A DNA stretch of 64,000 nucleotides, taken from Coix lacryma-jobi var. lacryma-jobi (taxonomy: Eukaryota; Streptophyta; Magnoliopsida; Poales; Poaceae). How positions within the stretch are numbered: the stretch's first letter is position 1; every line of letters begins with the position of its first letter. Positions 9,536 through 21,375 of this stretch are shown piece by piece. The notes under the pieces were generated by a model, which had not been told where the DNA came from, did no database searches, and saw only the letters and a list, made by a program, of their open reading frames with translations. The position numbers were made by a program, and so were the translations under genes. Location of the stretch: assembly GCA_009763385.1 (NCBI GenBank), contig CM019829.1, positions 41,316,339 through 41,380,338 of the forward strand. The letters are read 5' to 3'.

Positions 9536-10378
9536 ATGAGTAAAGATAGTTATCGGCTCTATTAGACGTGGCAGTCTAGTAGATTCATTAAGTTACCCTG
9601 TGTTATATGTTTTGTTATGTTTATTTCATCATAACACTTTTGCCCAATCTAGATACCGTTCGGTTCGGCTTCATCTTTATAGATCTGCTCTGTTCTCTCA
9701 CGTTTATTATTGAAAGGGCTGCTATGCAGTAGATCTATTGTTCGTAATAGCCGATCGGACCGTATCTGGATTGCCACGTGGTGAGGGTTCATGCATGTTA
9801 AGTATGTTTGATCTATGACAAGGCTAGGTGTCGTGCGGCAGGCGCAGGCTTTGGATTAGCTTAGTCACGCTTAGCTTGTATGTTCAATCTCCACGGATCC
9901 CAACTCGGTTGTACAATCGAGATTGGTTAAGTTTTAACTTATATCTAATACGTCATGCGAGTACGATTCCCATGCAAACGTGTTCGGCAACTTGTTATTC
10001 ACGTAACTCTGTTCATATTGCCGAATAATCTTTTAAACCTGTTGGCAGATAGCTTTCATAGCTATATGTCGTCGTAAGTGGCTTCAGGGTCGTACATCTT
10101 GGAGCTGTCTGGTCATACCCGGCACGTTCCAGCTTTGTATTTAACAGCTTATCTCCCTTGTTAGTTGCAGGACAAACTGACTGGCACGCACCGGATTTCT
10201 GAGCACCCGGGCCACATTTGAAGCCAGCTTCTCCGGCTTGCTGTGTGCTTGGCGCAGTGCGTCACTTTTAGCGCCAACAAAACCCAAAAATGTTGTCTAT
10301 CATATGTTGTTTATTTTTCATTCCAACTGTCTGATCAACTATATATATTACTAATGCATGTCAATTTGTCTTTTTCAG

Positions 10379-10500
10379 GAAGACCAACATTGACGGAGTC
10401 CTGGCTAGCTGAAATGAATCAAATATTATGCAACGAGAAAGATGTCATCATGATCAATGCTAAGAGACATGTAGTTTTGTTTATGATTGCCTATTTGTAG
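10379..10500 (+). CDS. Last exon of an unidentified CACTA-borne gene
   Basis: A TTTTTCAG acceptor at 10371-10378 precedes an open segment reading GRPTLTESWLAEMNQ and ending at a TAG (10498-10500). A 3'UTR-like AT-rich stretch follows before the subterminal repeats. The rest of the gene would lie left of the inserted Grande element. I do not recognise the product; TnpA/TnpD-type or captured gene are both possible. Confidence 0.35.
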
Positions 10501-10689
10501 CAAAAGTTAGTGGTTTGTAATGCAGTTGAACTTTGCAATTACCTGTTTGGAAATAGGAAGGAATGTGACTTCAATACATTGTACAAACTATTGGATGCTT
10601 ATTATCCAAGATATTAATATGATTGCCTTTTGTGCCATTGAATTTTGTATTTTAATGATTTCCTATGAAATGAATTGGATGCTATAAGT

Positions 10690-11215
10690 GGTCGCTATTC
10701 AAATCTCATGTCGATGCAATAGTTTCTATTGCATCCATGGTCATGTCAATGCAATAGTTTGTATTGCATCCAAGCTCACGTCCATGCAATAGTTTGTATT
10801 GCATCCAAGCTCATGTCGATGCAAAAGGTTGAATTGCATCGAACACAAATGGTGATGCAATAGAACCTCTTGCATCAATGGAAAAATGTGATGCAATAGA
10901 TTATATTGCATCGAACCAAATATAGATGCAATATAGTCTATTGCATCGAACAATATCCGATGCAATAGATGTATTGCATCAACATGATTTGGATGCAATA
11001 AGTTATTGCATCGGATATTTTCGATGCAATAGACAATGGATAGTCGATGCAAAAGCTACTTCTCGCATCAACCACAGGTAACCGATGCAAAAGGCTATTG
11101 CATCAAGGGCTATTGCATCGGCTGGCATCAAACGACAAATTGATGCGTAACCGAGCTATTGCATCTATTTTGGACCTATAACATCAAATTTGGCCCAATG
11201 CAATAGGGTCAAAAT
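10690..11215. repeat. CACTA subterminal repeats (GATGCAATAG)
   Basis: About twenty copies of a 10-bp motif, GATGCAATAG or its complement CTATTGCATC, lie in both orientations between 10710 and 11210. They are often paired about 15-20 bp apart. In this superfamily such repeats bind the TnpA-like protein. Confidence 0.8.
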
Positions 11216-11224
11216 CTAGTAGTG

Positions 11225-13275
11225 ATTACGGTGTTCATGAGGAGCTCACTTTGAAGACATTGACCCTTGGTGAATTTCTTCAACCCGGTGGTAAGGTGCT
11301 CCTTCTCTTTCTTGAGCTTGTCATTATCTTGTTGGAGTTCCAATTGGGATGGTGTCAACTTGTAATCCCTCTCCATCTTCAATCTCTTATTTTCCTCTTT
11401 TAGCATATCTAGCTCAAGAGACATGCTATAATCATCATCTTGAGTCTCAACAATGACTTGCTTTGTGGTTGCAAGCTTCTCTAGATCACTCTTGAGCTTT
11501 GCATTCTCATTCTTGATCTTGATGTAGTCATCATAGTGATCGGCCACAACCACTTTCTTGCCCTTGCCACTAGCTCTTTGCTCATCATGCTCACTAACCA
11601 AGTCCTCACAAGATGTTACTATGTCACACTTAACAACAAGGTTAGGGGCATCATGTGTCTCATGGGAAAGTATATCATAAGCTACAACAAGTGTATCATG
11701 ATCTACTTTGACTTGAGTATATTGTTCCTTAAGCAAAGCATAGCTAGAGTTAAGGGTACTTTGCATCTTATCAAGTTTTTCATTTTTAGCTTTGAGCTCC
11801 TTGTTAGAAGACTTGAGCTCCTTGATAGATGATGACATAGTAGCAAGTTCATTTTGTTGCTCATTACTAGCATGTATAGCATGATCATATTTTTCAACAA
11901 GAGATTCATTTTCATCAACAAGCTTCTCATTTTTAGCTCTAGTCTTTCTTATGATTCTAGAATAGTTGTTTAGCAAATCAACAAGTTCATCATAAGAGGG
12001 AGCTTTGAATTCTCCATTACTCTCATCATCACTAGAGTCATCATCACTTTGTACCTTCCGGTCACCCTTGCCCATGAGGCATAGGTGTGTAGTGGATGAT
12101 GGCGACGGTGGTGGTGGTGGAGTAGAAGTCCCAATCACTAGAGCGGCCACCTTCTCCTTCTCATCATCACTATCTTCATTTGATGAGCCACCGGAGGAGT
12201 CAATGTCGGTGAGCCAATCACCAACAATGTAGGCCTTGCTACCTTTCTTGTGGTATTGCTTCTTCTTCTTGCCATCCTTCTTGTATGACTTCTCACTCTT
12301 CTTCTCATCTTCACTAGATGAGTCATATTTCTTGCCCTTGTTCTTGTTCTTGTAGCTCTCTTTCTTGGGCTTGGTGCATTGATGAGTAAGATGGCCAAGT
12401 TCACCATAATTGTAGCAATCCATCTCGGAGATTGGCCTTCTCTTGCTACTTGTGAAGAACTTCTTCTTTCTTGAGTCGAAGTTAACTCCATTCTTGTGAA
12501 GCTTCTTCAACATCTTTGTGGTTCTTTTCACCATGAGAGCGATGTTGGAATCATCCTCTTCATCGCTTGAGCTTTCATGATGCACCTCAATAGCCTTGGA
12601 CTTGCCCTTCTTGTCATGGCTTGCTTTGAAGGCCAAGTCCTTCTTCTTGTCGGCAGAAGAGTCACCATTTGGTGTGATGTGCATGTACATCTCATGCGCA
12701 TTGATCTTTCCCAAGATTTGAGTTGGTGTAGCGGTGGAAAGATCGCTTTGATGTAGCACCGTCACAACGTGTCCATATCTATCAATTGGGAGGACACAAA
12801 GAATCTTCCTCACAACATCGGATGGTTGCATTTGTGTGAGGCCAAGTCCATTGAGTTCTTCTACAAACACATTCAAGCGTGAGTACATTTCATTTGCACT
12901 TTCATTAGCATGAATATCAAAAGAATGAAGCTTTTGCATAACCAAATGATAACGCTCCTCACGCTCACTCTTGGTTCCCTCATGGAGAGCACAAATGTTA
13001 TCCCATAGATCATGGGCATTTTTGTGGTTTCGGATGCGGTTAAACACATCCTTGCAAATGCCTCTAAAAAGAATGTTTTTGGCTTTTGCGTTCCACTTTT
13101 CATTCTGTTCCTCATTTGGGGTGAGGCTAGTGCCCTCCTTGGGTTTGGGGAACCCGGTTATGGCGGCTCCGTGACATCTCACATCAACCGCTTCTAGGTA
13201 CGACTCCATACGGATTTTCCAATATGGAAAGTCGTCTCCCTCGAACATGGGAGGTGGTCCATCACCTCCGGACAT
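11225..13275 (-). pseudogene. gag: Copia gag (SIRE-type), interrupted by CACTA
   Basis: The protein starts MSGGDGPPPMFEGDDFPYWK, the usual copia gag opening (UBN2-like domain). A coiled, Lys/Glu/Ser-rich C-terminal half follows. Motifs include YWKIRMESYLEAVD, DLWDNICALHEG and NEMYSRLNVFVEELNGLG. The zinc knuckle near 12420 is CYNYGELGHLTHQC: the second cysteine of the CX2CX4HX4C pattern is Tyr, which should weaken nucleic-acid binding. A long coiled coil fills the last 250 residues. The frame is open until it runs into the CACTA terminus at 11224. About 680 residues are element-derived. No pol is visible on this side. Confidence 0.85.
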
Positions 13276-13313
13276 CTTAACTCTAGGTGGTTAAGCCTAA
13301 ATCTAGAGCACGA

Positions 13314-13326
13314 GGCTCCGATACCA
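13314..13326 (-). other. Primer-binding site (tRNA-Met type)
   Basis: On the minus strand TGGTATCGGAGCC lies two bases after the LTR end. This is the copia primer-binding site for initiator tRNA-Met. Confidence 0.8.
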
Positions 13327-14040
13327 ATTGAAAGGGTCAAGATGCCCAAGAGGGGGGGTGAATTGGGCTTTTCTAAAACTTTAGCAAGAATTAAGACCTA
13401 TTAAGCCCAATTAACCCCTTGTGCCTAGAAGTGTGTTTCTTTCTATTCTACCGCACAAAAGACAATGTCTATGCCACTCCTACTCTAGCAAAGCAATTCA
13501 ATAATGAATGAACAACAAATATATTTGGAATTGAATTGCTCAAAGGTAAATGTGTAAGTAAAGGAGTAGAGATGACAAGACGATCTTTTGCCGAGGTATC
13601 GAGGTGTCGGCACACCCCCTAGTCCTCGTTGGAGCACCCGCGCAAGGGTATCGCTCCCCCTTGATCCGCGCAAGGATCAAGTGCTCACTACGAGCTGATT
13701 CTTCGCCACTCCAGCCCGGTGAATCGCTCGCTACCGATCACAACTTGACTTGGGTCATCCACAAAGCCTCCGGATGATCACCAAGCTCTCCGATCACCAC
13801 CAAGCCGTCTAGGTGATGCCGATCACCAAGAGTAACAAGCAAGAACTCTCACTTGACCAACGCAAGGCTAATGAGAAGGGTGGATGCACACTTGCTACTC
13901 TCTCTTCACTAATGAGGTGTTTGATCACTCAATTGTCAAATCTCTCAACCTCACTAGGCCTCTTGCACTCACTTCCAATCACAATGTGTTTGGCAACCTT
14001 TCAAATGAGCAAGAGGTTCAGCATGAATGAGGGGGAGACA

Positions 14041-14049
14041 TATTTATAC
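14041..14049 (-). promoter_or_regulatory. LTR TATA box
   Basis: GGTATAAATA on the minus strand, downstream of the GACCGGACGC array in sense orientation; expected position for LTR transcription. Confidence 0.5.
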
Positions 14050-14097
14050 CCCCCAACTCAAAACATGCACGAAGGGGTAAGTCCAGCAAGTTACACA

Positions 14098-14410
14098 CTG
14101 ACCGGACGCACCTGTCGGGGTGACCGGACGCATCCGGTCAGTGTCTAACGGCTAAGTGACGTTAGCCCTGACACTCGTACGAACTGCTGATCGGACGCTC
14201 CCATGCGTCTGATCTCCTCTGACCGGACGCGTTCAGTCGCACATTTCACTTTCTGGAACCTCTCTGAGTTGGACCGGACTCACCCCCTAGTGCGTCCGGT
14301 CCATTGCTGAGGGTGCATCCGGTCACAGCCAGACTGGCCCCTCAGCCAGCACAACTGACCGGACGCATACCCTAGCGTTTGGTCCCAAGGACTCCAGCGT
14401 CCGGTCGCCA
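14098..14410. repeat. Degenerate GACCGGACGC repeat array in LTR
   Basis: Units such as GACCGGACGC, GCGTCCGGTC and GCATCCGGTCA recur in both orientations at irregular spacing. It occupies the same place relative to the TATA box as the GGTAGTACCG array in the other copia LTR family, but the motif is different. Confidence 0.6.
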
Positions 14411-14846
14411 TTTGAAGTCCAAAACGACTTCGGTTTGCGACGCTCCCTTCACGAACTTTCTTCCTTATGATCTTAGGGACCTTTCTAAGCTACCTAGTGC
14501 GTTGGTTAACAAGTGTGCACCACACCTAACTCAAAAGTCTCACCTAGGTCAAGCTACCCATTCAAACCCCCCTTAATAGTACGGCCAAAGATAAAACAAA
14601 GACCTATGCTACTCTAAGTGTCCTTCAACACCAAATGACACTTAGAACTAACCTATCACCGTCTTTGTCGTCCATCCTTTGAAAACCAAACGAATTCCAT
14701 CAATAAGAGGATATGAATACCATAGTGCCCACACGATCATCATTACCGTGACCTAACACAACTGTTTCTGCAAAACACACGTTAGTCATAGTAATTTACC
14801 GTTGTCATCCAATCACTCAAACCCACTGGGGGCCTATATGCTCACA

Positions 14847-15737
14847 GACCAAAATAAAACTTGTAGATCTTGAGATGTTATGAAACTTTGTAGTTGACAA
14901 CTTTTTTAATTTGAAATCATATTATCATGCAAAACTACATTTGAATTTAAAAATTTTGAGATTCGAATTTTTAAAACCTCAGATGGAAAAATGGCCAAAA
15001 TGAAAGTTGTAGATCTCGAAAAGTTATCAAACTTTGTAGTTGATAACGTTTTAATTTGAAATCATCTTGTTAATGAAAACTATATTTGAAATTTCTGAAA
15101 TTTGAAATTTAAATTTTGTAAAACACCTTGGATGGAGAAACTTTCTAAAAGAAAAGTGTAGATCTCAAAATGTTATCAAACTTTGTAGTTAACAACTTTT
15201 TGATTTGAATTTGTTTAGAGCCTTAAACAAGCAATTTACACACGGTTTGGTATAATATGAAGGTAACTGAAATAGAATATAGACATGGGGTGGTGTGGCT
15301 GGTTGGTGGCCCCTCCCGTGATAAAAAAAATCCCTAATTTTTTGAATTTTTTGTTCAAATTTTGCCGAATATTCCATGATAAAATGTGTTCCTATATCCC
15401 ATATTGTGCTCTAGTGTTACTAGAACTAATAAGAGTGTTACAACAAAGAATCATTGTAACACTTGACAAGTGATCCAATGGATAAAGAAATGTGTTACAA
15501 ACCATGTATTGTACCATAATTTGAAGTGTTACTAAAGTAAACAAAAGTGTTACAACAAAAATCATTGTAACACAAAAAATGTTGTTGTAGACAAGTAAAT
15601 GTGTTACAATAAACCACTCTATAGTAACATGGCCAACTGGAATACAAACAAAAATATGTTACTAAGAGAGCTAGTTACACGTTTCCATCCAACAGTAACA
15701 CAACTTGGTGTTACTATAGCCCTGCGTTGTAGTAGTG
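14847..15737 (+). mobile_element. Second CACTA element, right-hand end
   Basis: The right terminus is GTAGTAGTG (15729-15737), complement CACTACTAC. The inner 330 bp carry many GTGTTAC/GTAACA units in both orientations (15415-15715), another subterminal repeat set. The candidate 3-bp TSD on the right is TGC. The left part (14857-15210) holds two and a half copies of a ~147-bp repeat around GTAGATCTCGAAAAGTTATC. The copia element at 11225-14846 abuts it and probably inserted into it. Confidence 0.6.
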
Positions 15738-18700
15738 TGCGCCGCCGTGAGAAGAAGGAGGAAGCCGGAGCAAGGCGGAGCGAGGCACTGCGCCGCCGCG
15801 GAGCACGCCGGAGAAGAAGGAGGAAGCCGCGAAGGAGCCGCCGGAGCAAGGGAGATCACGCGGATCGGCACGACACTGCGATCACTCTGCACTGCATTGA
15901 ATCGTCACTGCCTCGCTATCCTATCCACCCGAACACCAACGGTGAGCACGCCACATCGCCGTTCCAACCTCAAGCCCCTTCTCTGGTCATGGCGCTCTAC
16001 ACCTGAGCGCGTAGACCGAGACGCTACCGGCTTTGGCACACTAAGCACCACACCGTCACGACACTGACCAAGCCCAAACGGATGAACACGACACGACCGA
16101 ATGCGCCACGCCGCCGCCATAGATCACGACGCCATGGCGAGGTCATTGTTCCGGTGAAACCAGTAGGCGCTGTAGATCTCCATCTCAACTGAAGGATCAC
16201 CGTAGCAGCGAACACCCAAAACTCTAAGGAAGGAATCAGGCACATGAACTGCACTTCCATGCCGTCATCACGCTGCCACGGTGCACTGCCACGACGACCA
16301 TGTTTCGGCCAACTCCGGCTGCCTCGCTAGCCGAGGATTGGCCGTCGAGCTTCACTGTGACATCCCGAGCCAAACCACCTAGATGGAGCGGTCGAAGGAG
16401 CACCACTATCACCAAGCCATGTAGGCCGAGACCTCGTCGGAGCCACCGCCGCGTAACGAGCCATCGTCAAGTACTTGGAACTTCGGCATCAGGATTAGAA
16501 GCATGCCTTAGGCACAGAAGCAAGAGCCACAACCTCAAATAGACCCTACAGCACCCAAACTTCGGCCAACATCGATCGCCGGCGTCGGATTACCGCCGCC
16601 GCCATAGCCACGGTGCTCGGTTGATCCACAGCCGTCACGCTAAGGACCGGAGAGGTTTCACAACCAACCAATTAGTACTCTGGGATAGCACTAGAGCCCT
16701 TTTTGCATGTTCCGGTGAACTCATGTCACCGCCGCCACCACTCACAGACCCCCACTAAGACCCTCACCGATACGAACGAAACGCACCCTCGAGGCCATTC
16801 CACGAACGGGCCTCGATGACACAGTCTACGCCAACCTCGAGGAGACCCTCCTCGAGTGCACACCTATTCAAGGCACCCCTCGAATACGGAGAACATCCCG
16901 AGCTGACGAGCGCACACTCGTTCGAGGTACCCCCTCGATAACGGAAACATCCAGAGCGAACGACGCAAGCCACGAGAGCACATCCCTTCGAGGCACCCCC
17001 TCGAATACGGAAAACAACCCGAGCGAATGACACAAGCCTCAAAAGTACATCCATTCGAGGTACTCCCTCGATTACGGAAACTACCCAAGCGAACACCTCA
17101 GACTTCAAGTGCACACCCAATCGAGGTACCACTCGATTACGGAGAAATTCTGGAGTGAATGAGGTATCCCTCGAATGCACAGCACCCCTCGGTTATGGAG
17201 AGTTCCCGAGCGAACGAGGCACACCCTCGGTTACGGAGATTTCTGGAGCGAACGAGGTACCCCTCGAGAACATCACAGACACCCTCTAATACGGAGATTT
17301 CTGGAGCGAACGAGGTAACCCTCGAGCGCTCTTTGAAAATCCATAGTAAATCCATACAAGCTCAGAAAAATACGAGACCTGGACCAAAATTCATCTAAAA
17401 TCAAGCTCTATACAATTGAGTCATTTTGATTGCATTTGGATCTTTTTCGTATCTTCTTGCTATGTTTTATATGATATACTGCCTTTGTTTTAGACTTAGA
17501 GGAGGACCCGGAGATCGAGGATCGTGAGTACCGTGAGGAAGATGGAGAGGACTACACCGAAGGTGCCACAACCCATCCAACTCCTTAGAACCCTATTAGA
17601 CATGCAAATACTTTACTTTCTGCAAATGAACTGAGATAGGTTACATGATAGATTTCTTGTGAGCCTATACCTTGACGCAACCAATCCCCTGCTTACCCTA
17701 CTGCTAGAAATAGTCACACGTCGCGCTTATACGATATTACTCATTCATGCTTATTAAACTTGGAAACATTATGGAATGAGATGGATGATGATAACTGATG
17801 AATCTGGGGAGTGTGTTGCGTGTGTCTTGGGTGAGTATGGTGGTGAGGGTTGTGTCGACCAAGCTAAAATATAAGATGAGCCTGTGAGGCAAGTCATGCC
17901 ATATGTGATACTTGGGCACTAGATTGTGGAAATACCCGTCGAGGGGTATCTCGAGCCTGTGGCGGGCCTATAATATGATGAGGAGGGCCTGGGTGTGAGC
18001 CTCGAGGAGGTGGAGCCCGAGGCGGAGGTGCTGTGGTGGCACGGTAAAAGGAAAACCTCGAGAAGACATTTCGGCTTGGTCAATCTTAGGAAATCGTTCG
18101 TGGTACTTAGCTACAAACAGGATGCCCTTATGAAACCACTCGCCTGATGGTCGGGACGGCCTGACTCCAAGGTAGGAGTTGCCACTACTGCTAGGCGTTA
18201 GAGTGTTAGGGAGGTATCGGCATGGAGACCCGCACCCTTCCGAGACGAAACATGGCTTCCACTTCGGGAGAGGAAACATGTCTTGGTTCCCACTTTGGGA
18301 GAGGGAACAAGAACTTCACAGTTTCAGCCACCTCAGACCAGACTTGAGGTGTTCCAGGGCTGAAAGGTAGAGTGACAACCCTAAGCTGGACTGGCTGGCC
18401 GGAATGAGCCTAGTTGGCGATATCCCAATGAGGATGGCACATCTTGTGGCATAGTAAACCTCTGCAGAGTGTATGGTTGATCGATTGATACATATGCCAA
18501 CTTATTGGCTATGGACCTTTCCTGATTGTCCTATGGTAGTGATTAGTGAGATGAGTCCTTCTCTTTTCTCCCCCTGGTAAGAGAGTGTCGGCCGTGAGCC
18601 TGGCTCGAGGCTGCAGGTCGTTCAGACTGACCGGGAGGGAGCTGGCCTAGTCGACCGAGCGATGTGTGTTTGTGTGATGGTGATGGTTATGGGAATAATG

Positions 18701-19300
18701 TTGGATATGATGATATGATGATGGAAACATGATGAATACTTATATAACTAATTACTTGATATGCATAGGAAAACCCAGCCTGATAGGTCTAATTTGACAA
18801 ACCTTTGCATGCACATTCCACATATCAATCATATTAGGATGGGAAAGTGTGGCCAGTACAAATCATACTGAAAATTAAGGTTTCAGGTTCGGAGGAAGAA
18901 TTCCACTCGGAGGACCTCGAGGAGTAGAGTTTCGAGACTACACTCAAGTCGAGGATGGACGCTACCGCTTCTTTCTGGATGATAGTTATCTTTTTGTTTT
19001 CCGCCAGTGTGGCGATGTAATAAATTTATGTACTCATCGATGTAAGACTGATATTTACACTGGAATTTGGGTAATATGATCTTCCAAGGTCAAATTACAC
19101 TTCGACTCTGTGGATTTCCCTTCGAGGAAATCTGGTCGTTTCAACTGAATCCCGCTGGAGATCTCAAGACGCTTCATGGCAAGGTACTCACCTCACTTGG
19201 TTGTCAGGATATGAGCTATATGGCATGTGCCACTATTTATCTGCTTTGCTTGGGGAGCGAGGGTGGTGCACGTCCTCTTAGGGTCATCTCAACTCCAGGC
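15738..19300 (+). repeat. Degenerate long-LTR-like sequence, no intact gene
   Basis: GC-rich at first (15740-16800), then a tandem repeat, then AT-richer sequence. Two short acidic open stretches occur: GGACCCGGAGATCGAGGATC near 17500 and GAGGAAGAATTCCACTCGG near 18893. Both precede T-rich, polyadenylation-like sequence. That layout resembles the 3' parts of long Ty3 (Tekay/Del-type) LTRs such as those at 30693-38937, but I could not fix termini or a TSD. No host gene is supported. Confidence 0.35.
16800..17340. repeat. Degenerate tandem repeat (CCTCGATTACGGA...GAGCGAACGAGG)
   Basis: Around nine imperfect copies of a unit joining CCTCGATTACGGA to GAGCGAACGAGG recur. The period is about 65-70 bp in the left half and about 47-60 bp in the right half. 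All frames are broken, so it is non-coding. Confidence 0.65.
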
Positions 19301-20064
19301 GGCTCTAGAAGTGGTGGTTGCCTCGTCTTTATGATTTGCTCAATGAAGCGCTTGAGACGTCTATCAGCCGAGAACGTCTACCGATGATGTCGCCCATCGC
19401 AGTCATGATCATCACATCTGCCCTAACATTGGCCAGCTCTAGGATCATGGGTCGAGGAGTCATGGTTGCGTCCGCCTTGGGTGATGGTGTTGAACCTCGC
19501 AGGCCACGCCATGGCATCCACGACACCGGGTCGTCACGCTCGAGGAGGCATGACATGTGGTTGCCCCTATAGGCATGACTTAATTTAGGCATGACTCAAT
19601 TTAGGCATGACAAGGGAGTTTTGATCCACCACGTGCACCAACACCAAGGAGTTGTTTGGTTCGGCCTTCTCAGCCCATCATCCATTCACAGGAGCAACCA
19701 ATGACATTTTTTCATGCTTGGACGGTCTAGTCTGTAATGGATTACGTCGTGGACGATCTAGCATTATAGTACATGACTCGTCCTCCTCTCCAAGCGATAA
19801 CTTCTTGATCCCTTGGCGTTCAAGGATTCTGACTCACAAGATTTGCTTTATAACTAATTACCCTGGTTTTTGTTACATCATCGTTGTCGTTGCCAAGCCT
19901 GGACCAAACAATACCCAAGTGGTTGAGCCCTACATTCATTGAACAATTTTATAATGGCCGGAGATGGGTTTGTTTGGCCCGAATTTGGTTGACTGCATAG
20001 CTCCTTCTTCAGGCTACCATAGTGCAAGTGAGTCCGTTTGGTTATCTACATATAGCCTTGTACA
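19301..20064. other. No gene seen
   Basis: Mixed-composition sequence. A short 18-bp direct repeat, AGGCATGACTTAATTT (three copies), lies at about 19572-19610. Nothing coding or structural beyond this is supported. Confidence 0.5.
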
Positions 20065-20069
20065 ACTAG

Positions 20070-21370
20070 TGTTGGAGGTCTTGAACTCCTATTTCTAACC
20101 ACCAACTTTCATATAAAATCTTATGTTTTGAACACCAAACTTAGAATAAGGGCTTACAACTAATAAGCTCCACAAGTTTTGGTGATTCATCATTTACAGG
20201 AGAACATGTCAAAATTACATAGAAATGCACCTAAACGTATGCATGAAATACGAGATTTACTTATACCCGGCATGAGCCCAAGGGGAGATGACCACAACTT
20301 AGCAAATTAGGGCCCATTTGGGTGAATAAGAAGGCCAAAACATCAAGAAAAACCATCTCCAAATAAGGCCCAACTTGTTGGGGAGCAACTAGGCCCACTA
20401 GAAGCAAAACAAAATGAAGAATGAGACGATCGGAGACCCCCACTTTTGGCACGGTTTGGCCCCATCTTTCGAGTGCTGCCTCCCATTGATGTACCCAAGG
20501 CAGTTCCCTAGGTTGCTACCAAGTTCAATGAACCTAAATGGCGGTTGAGATCGGTTTGGTGCCTTCCATATGGGGAGAAAGCATCTCCACTCTCCCAAGG
20601 CACCTCCACTATAAATAGAGGCCATCTCCCCCTCATTTGACACACACATTAAGGAAGAGAAGATCAACACTCCAAAGGCTTAGGCCATAGCTATCTAGAG
20701 CAATGTAGTAGGGAGAGATGTGAGGGAGAGAGCGGGGAAGTGTCGGGCTTGTCGGTGTATCTCCGAGCTTGTACCTCGATGAACACCTACTGAGCTTTCT
20801 GCTAAGTGAGTGTTCATATTTCCTTTGGTATAATATCTTTTGATTAGTTATGCTTTACTCTTTACTTGTTTGTAGGTTCATCGTTCATCCTTGTGGCCGA
20901 TGCTCTAGTATGAGGGCCCCTAATAAAGACAGATCGCCCTAGCTACCGCTAGAGTAGTAGTCCATAGCATAGACATGGTGTCTAGGCTAGAGGCTCCCAT
21001 CGTTTGCCTCATACCCTGCGGTCGAGGGGTAGGCGGTAAATGGTGACATCCTTGTCTGTCCCTTGTAATCCCTCACAATCGAGTATGGCGTAGAGCTGTA
21101 GGCCGGCAACACTTGGCAGACCAGGTGTTATCCGGTGCCCAAAGTAAGCAAGTAGAAGTAGAGTTTATCTATCTTTAGACCCTAAAACCATAGGAATCCA
21201 TCTCTACCCATTCCAACTCTACCCTTGTGTTATCCTTGGACGATCTGACTAGAAGAATATCTCTGTTCCCTGTGGAAAATACGATACTCTGAATACTTCC
21301 AGGTGAAATGCTACCACGGTAATTCCGTGCGCTTGCAGGTTATTTCTGTTCGCGTTAAGAAATACTAACA
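20070..21370 (+). mobile_element. Solo LTR of a Ty3-like retrotransposon
   Basis: A 1301-bp unit begins TGTTGGAGGTC and ends AATACTAACA. It is flanked by a perfect 5-bp TSD, ACTAG, at 20065-20069 and 21371-21375. There is no internal domain. TATAAATAG at 20610-20618 gives plus-strand orientation. The 3' part includes CTGTTCCCTGTGG followed by AAATACGATACTCTGAATAC, resembling the mirrored block at about 45915-45945. The structure implies LTR-LTR recombination. Confidence 0.9.
20610..20618 (+). promoter_or_regulatory. Solo LTR TATA box
   Basis: TATAAATAG followed by AGGCCATCTCCCCC, a typical U3/R boundary. Confidence 0.6.
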
Positions 21371-21375
21371 ACTAG

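Larger units (their letters stand above)
1773..10279 (+). mobile_element. Grande-like (Tat lineage) Ty3 retrotransposon, 5'-truncated
   Basis: Order on the plus strand: partial gag, protease, RT-RNase H-second RNase H-integrase, an antisense spliced gene, polypurine tract, 3' LTR. The extra RNase H and the antisense gene between integrase and LTR point to the Tat lineage. The LTR begins TGTTAACAC and ends GCCAACA. The 5' LTR and gag start are cut off by the copia LTR ending at 1772. The right flank is CACTA sequence, so this element had inserted into a CACTA transposon. Confidence 0.85.
8874..10279 (+). repeat. Grande 3' LTR
   Basis: Starts TGTTAACACTGAG after the polypurine tract and ends AGCGCCAACA, about 1406 bp. 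The LTR at 57882-59415 (minus) aligns along its length, including the TATA region, the ATCGTGCGGCGGATT repeats and the final block from GACTGGCACGC. The right neighbour is CACTA-derived sequence. Confidence 0.85.
10280..11224 (+). mobile_element. CACTA transposon, right-hand end
   Basis: The right terminus reads CTAGTAGTG at 11216-11224; its complement starts CACTACTAG, a CACTA-type terminal inverted repeat. About 500 bp inside it are packed with direct and inverted GATGCAATAG units, the subterminal repeats typical of this superfamily. It ends inside the gag of the copia element at 11225-14846 and is interrupted on its left by the Grande element. The other end is outside the window. Confidence 0.75.
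11225..14846 (-). mobile_element. SIRE/Opie-like Ty1-copia element, 5' part only
   Basis: In minus orientation: 5' LTR (14846 to 13329), a primer-binding site complementary to initiator tRNA-Met (13326-13314), then gag from 13275. Gag is cut at 11225 by the CACTA end; pol and the 3' LTR must lie left of the CACTA's other end, outside the window. Confidence 0.8.
13329..14846 (-). repeat. Copia 5' LTR (minus orientation)
   Basis: Bounded on the plus strand by TGAAAGGGTC at 13329 and by CTCACA at about 14846, so the sense LTR runs TGTGAGCATATAGG to CCTTTCA. It contains a TATAAATA box (about 14041-14049, minus) and an upstream array of GACCGGACGC-type units (about 14098-14410). The right flank is CACTA-like sequence; the outer boundary is less certain than the inner one. 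Confidence 0.7.
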
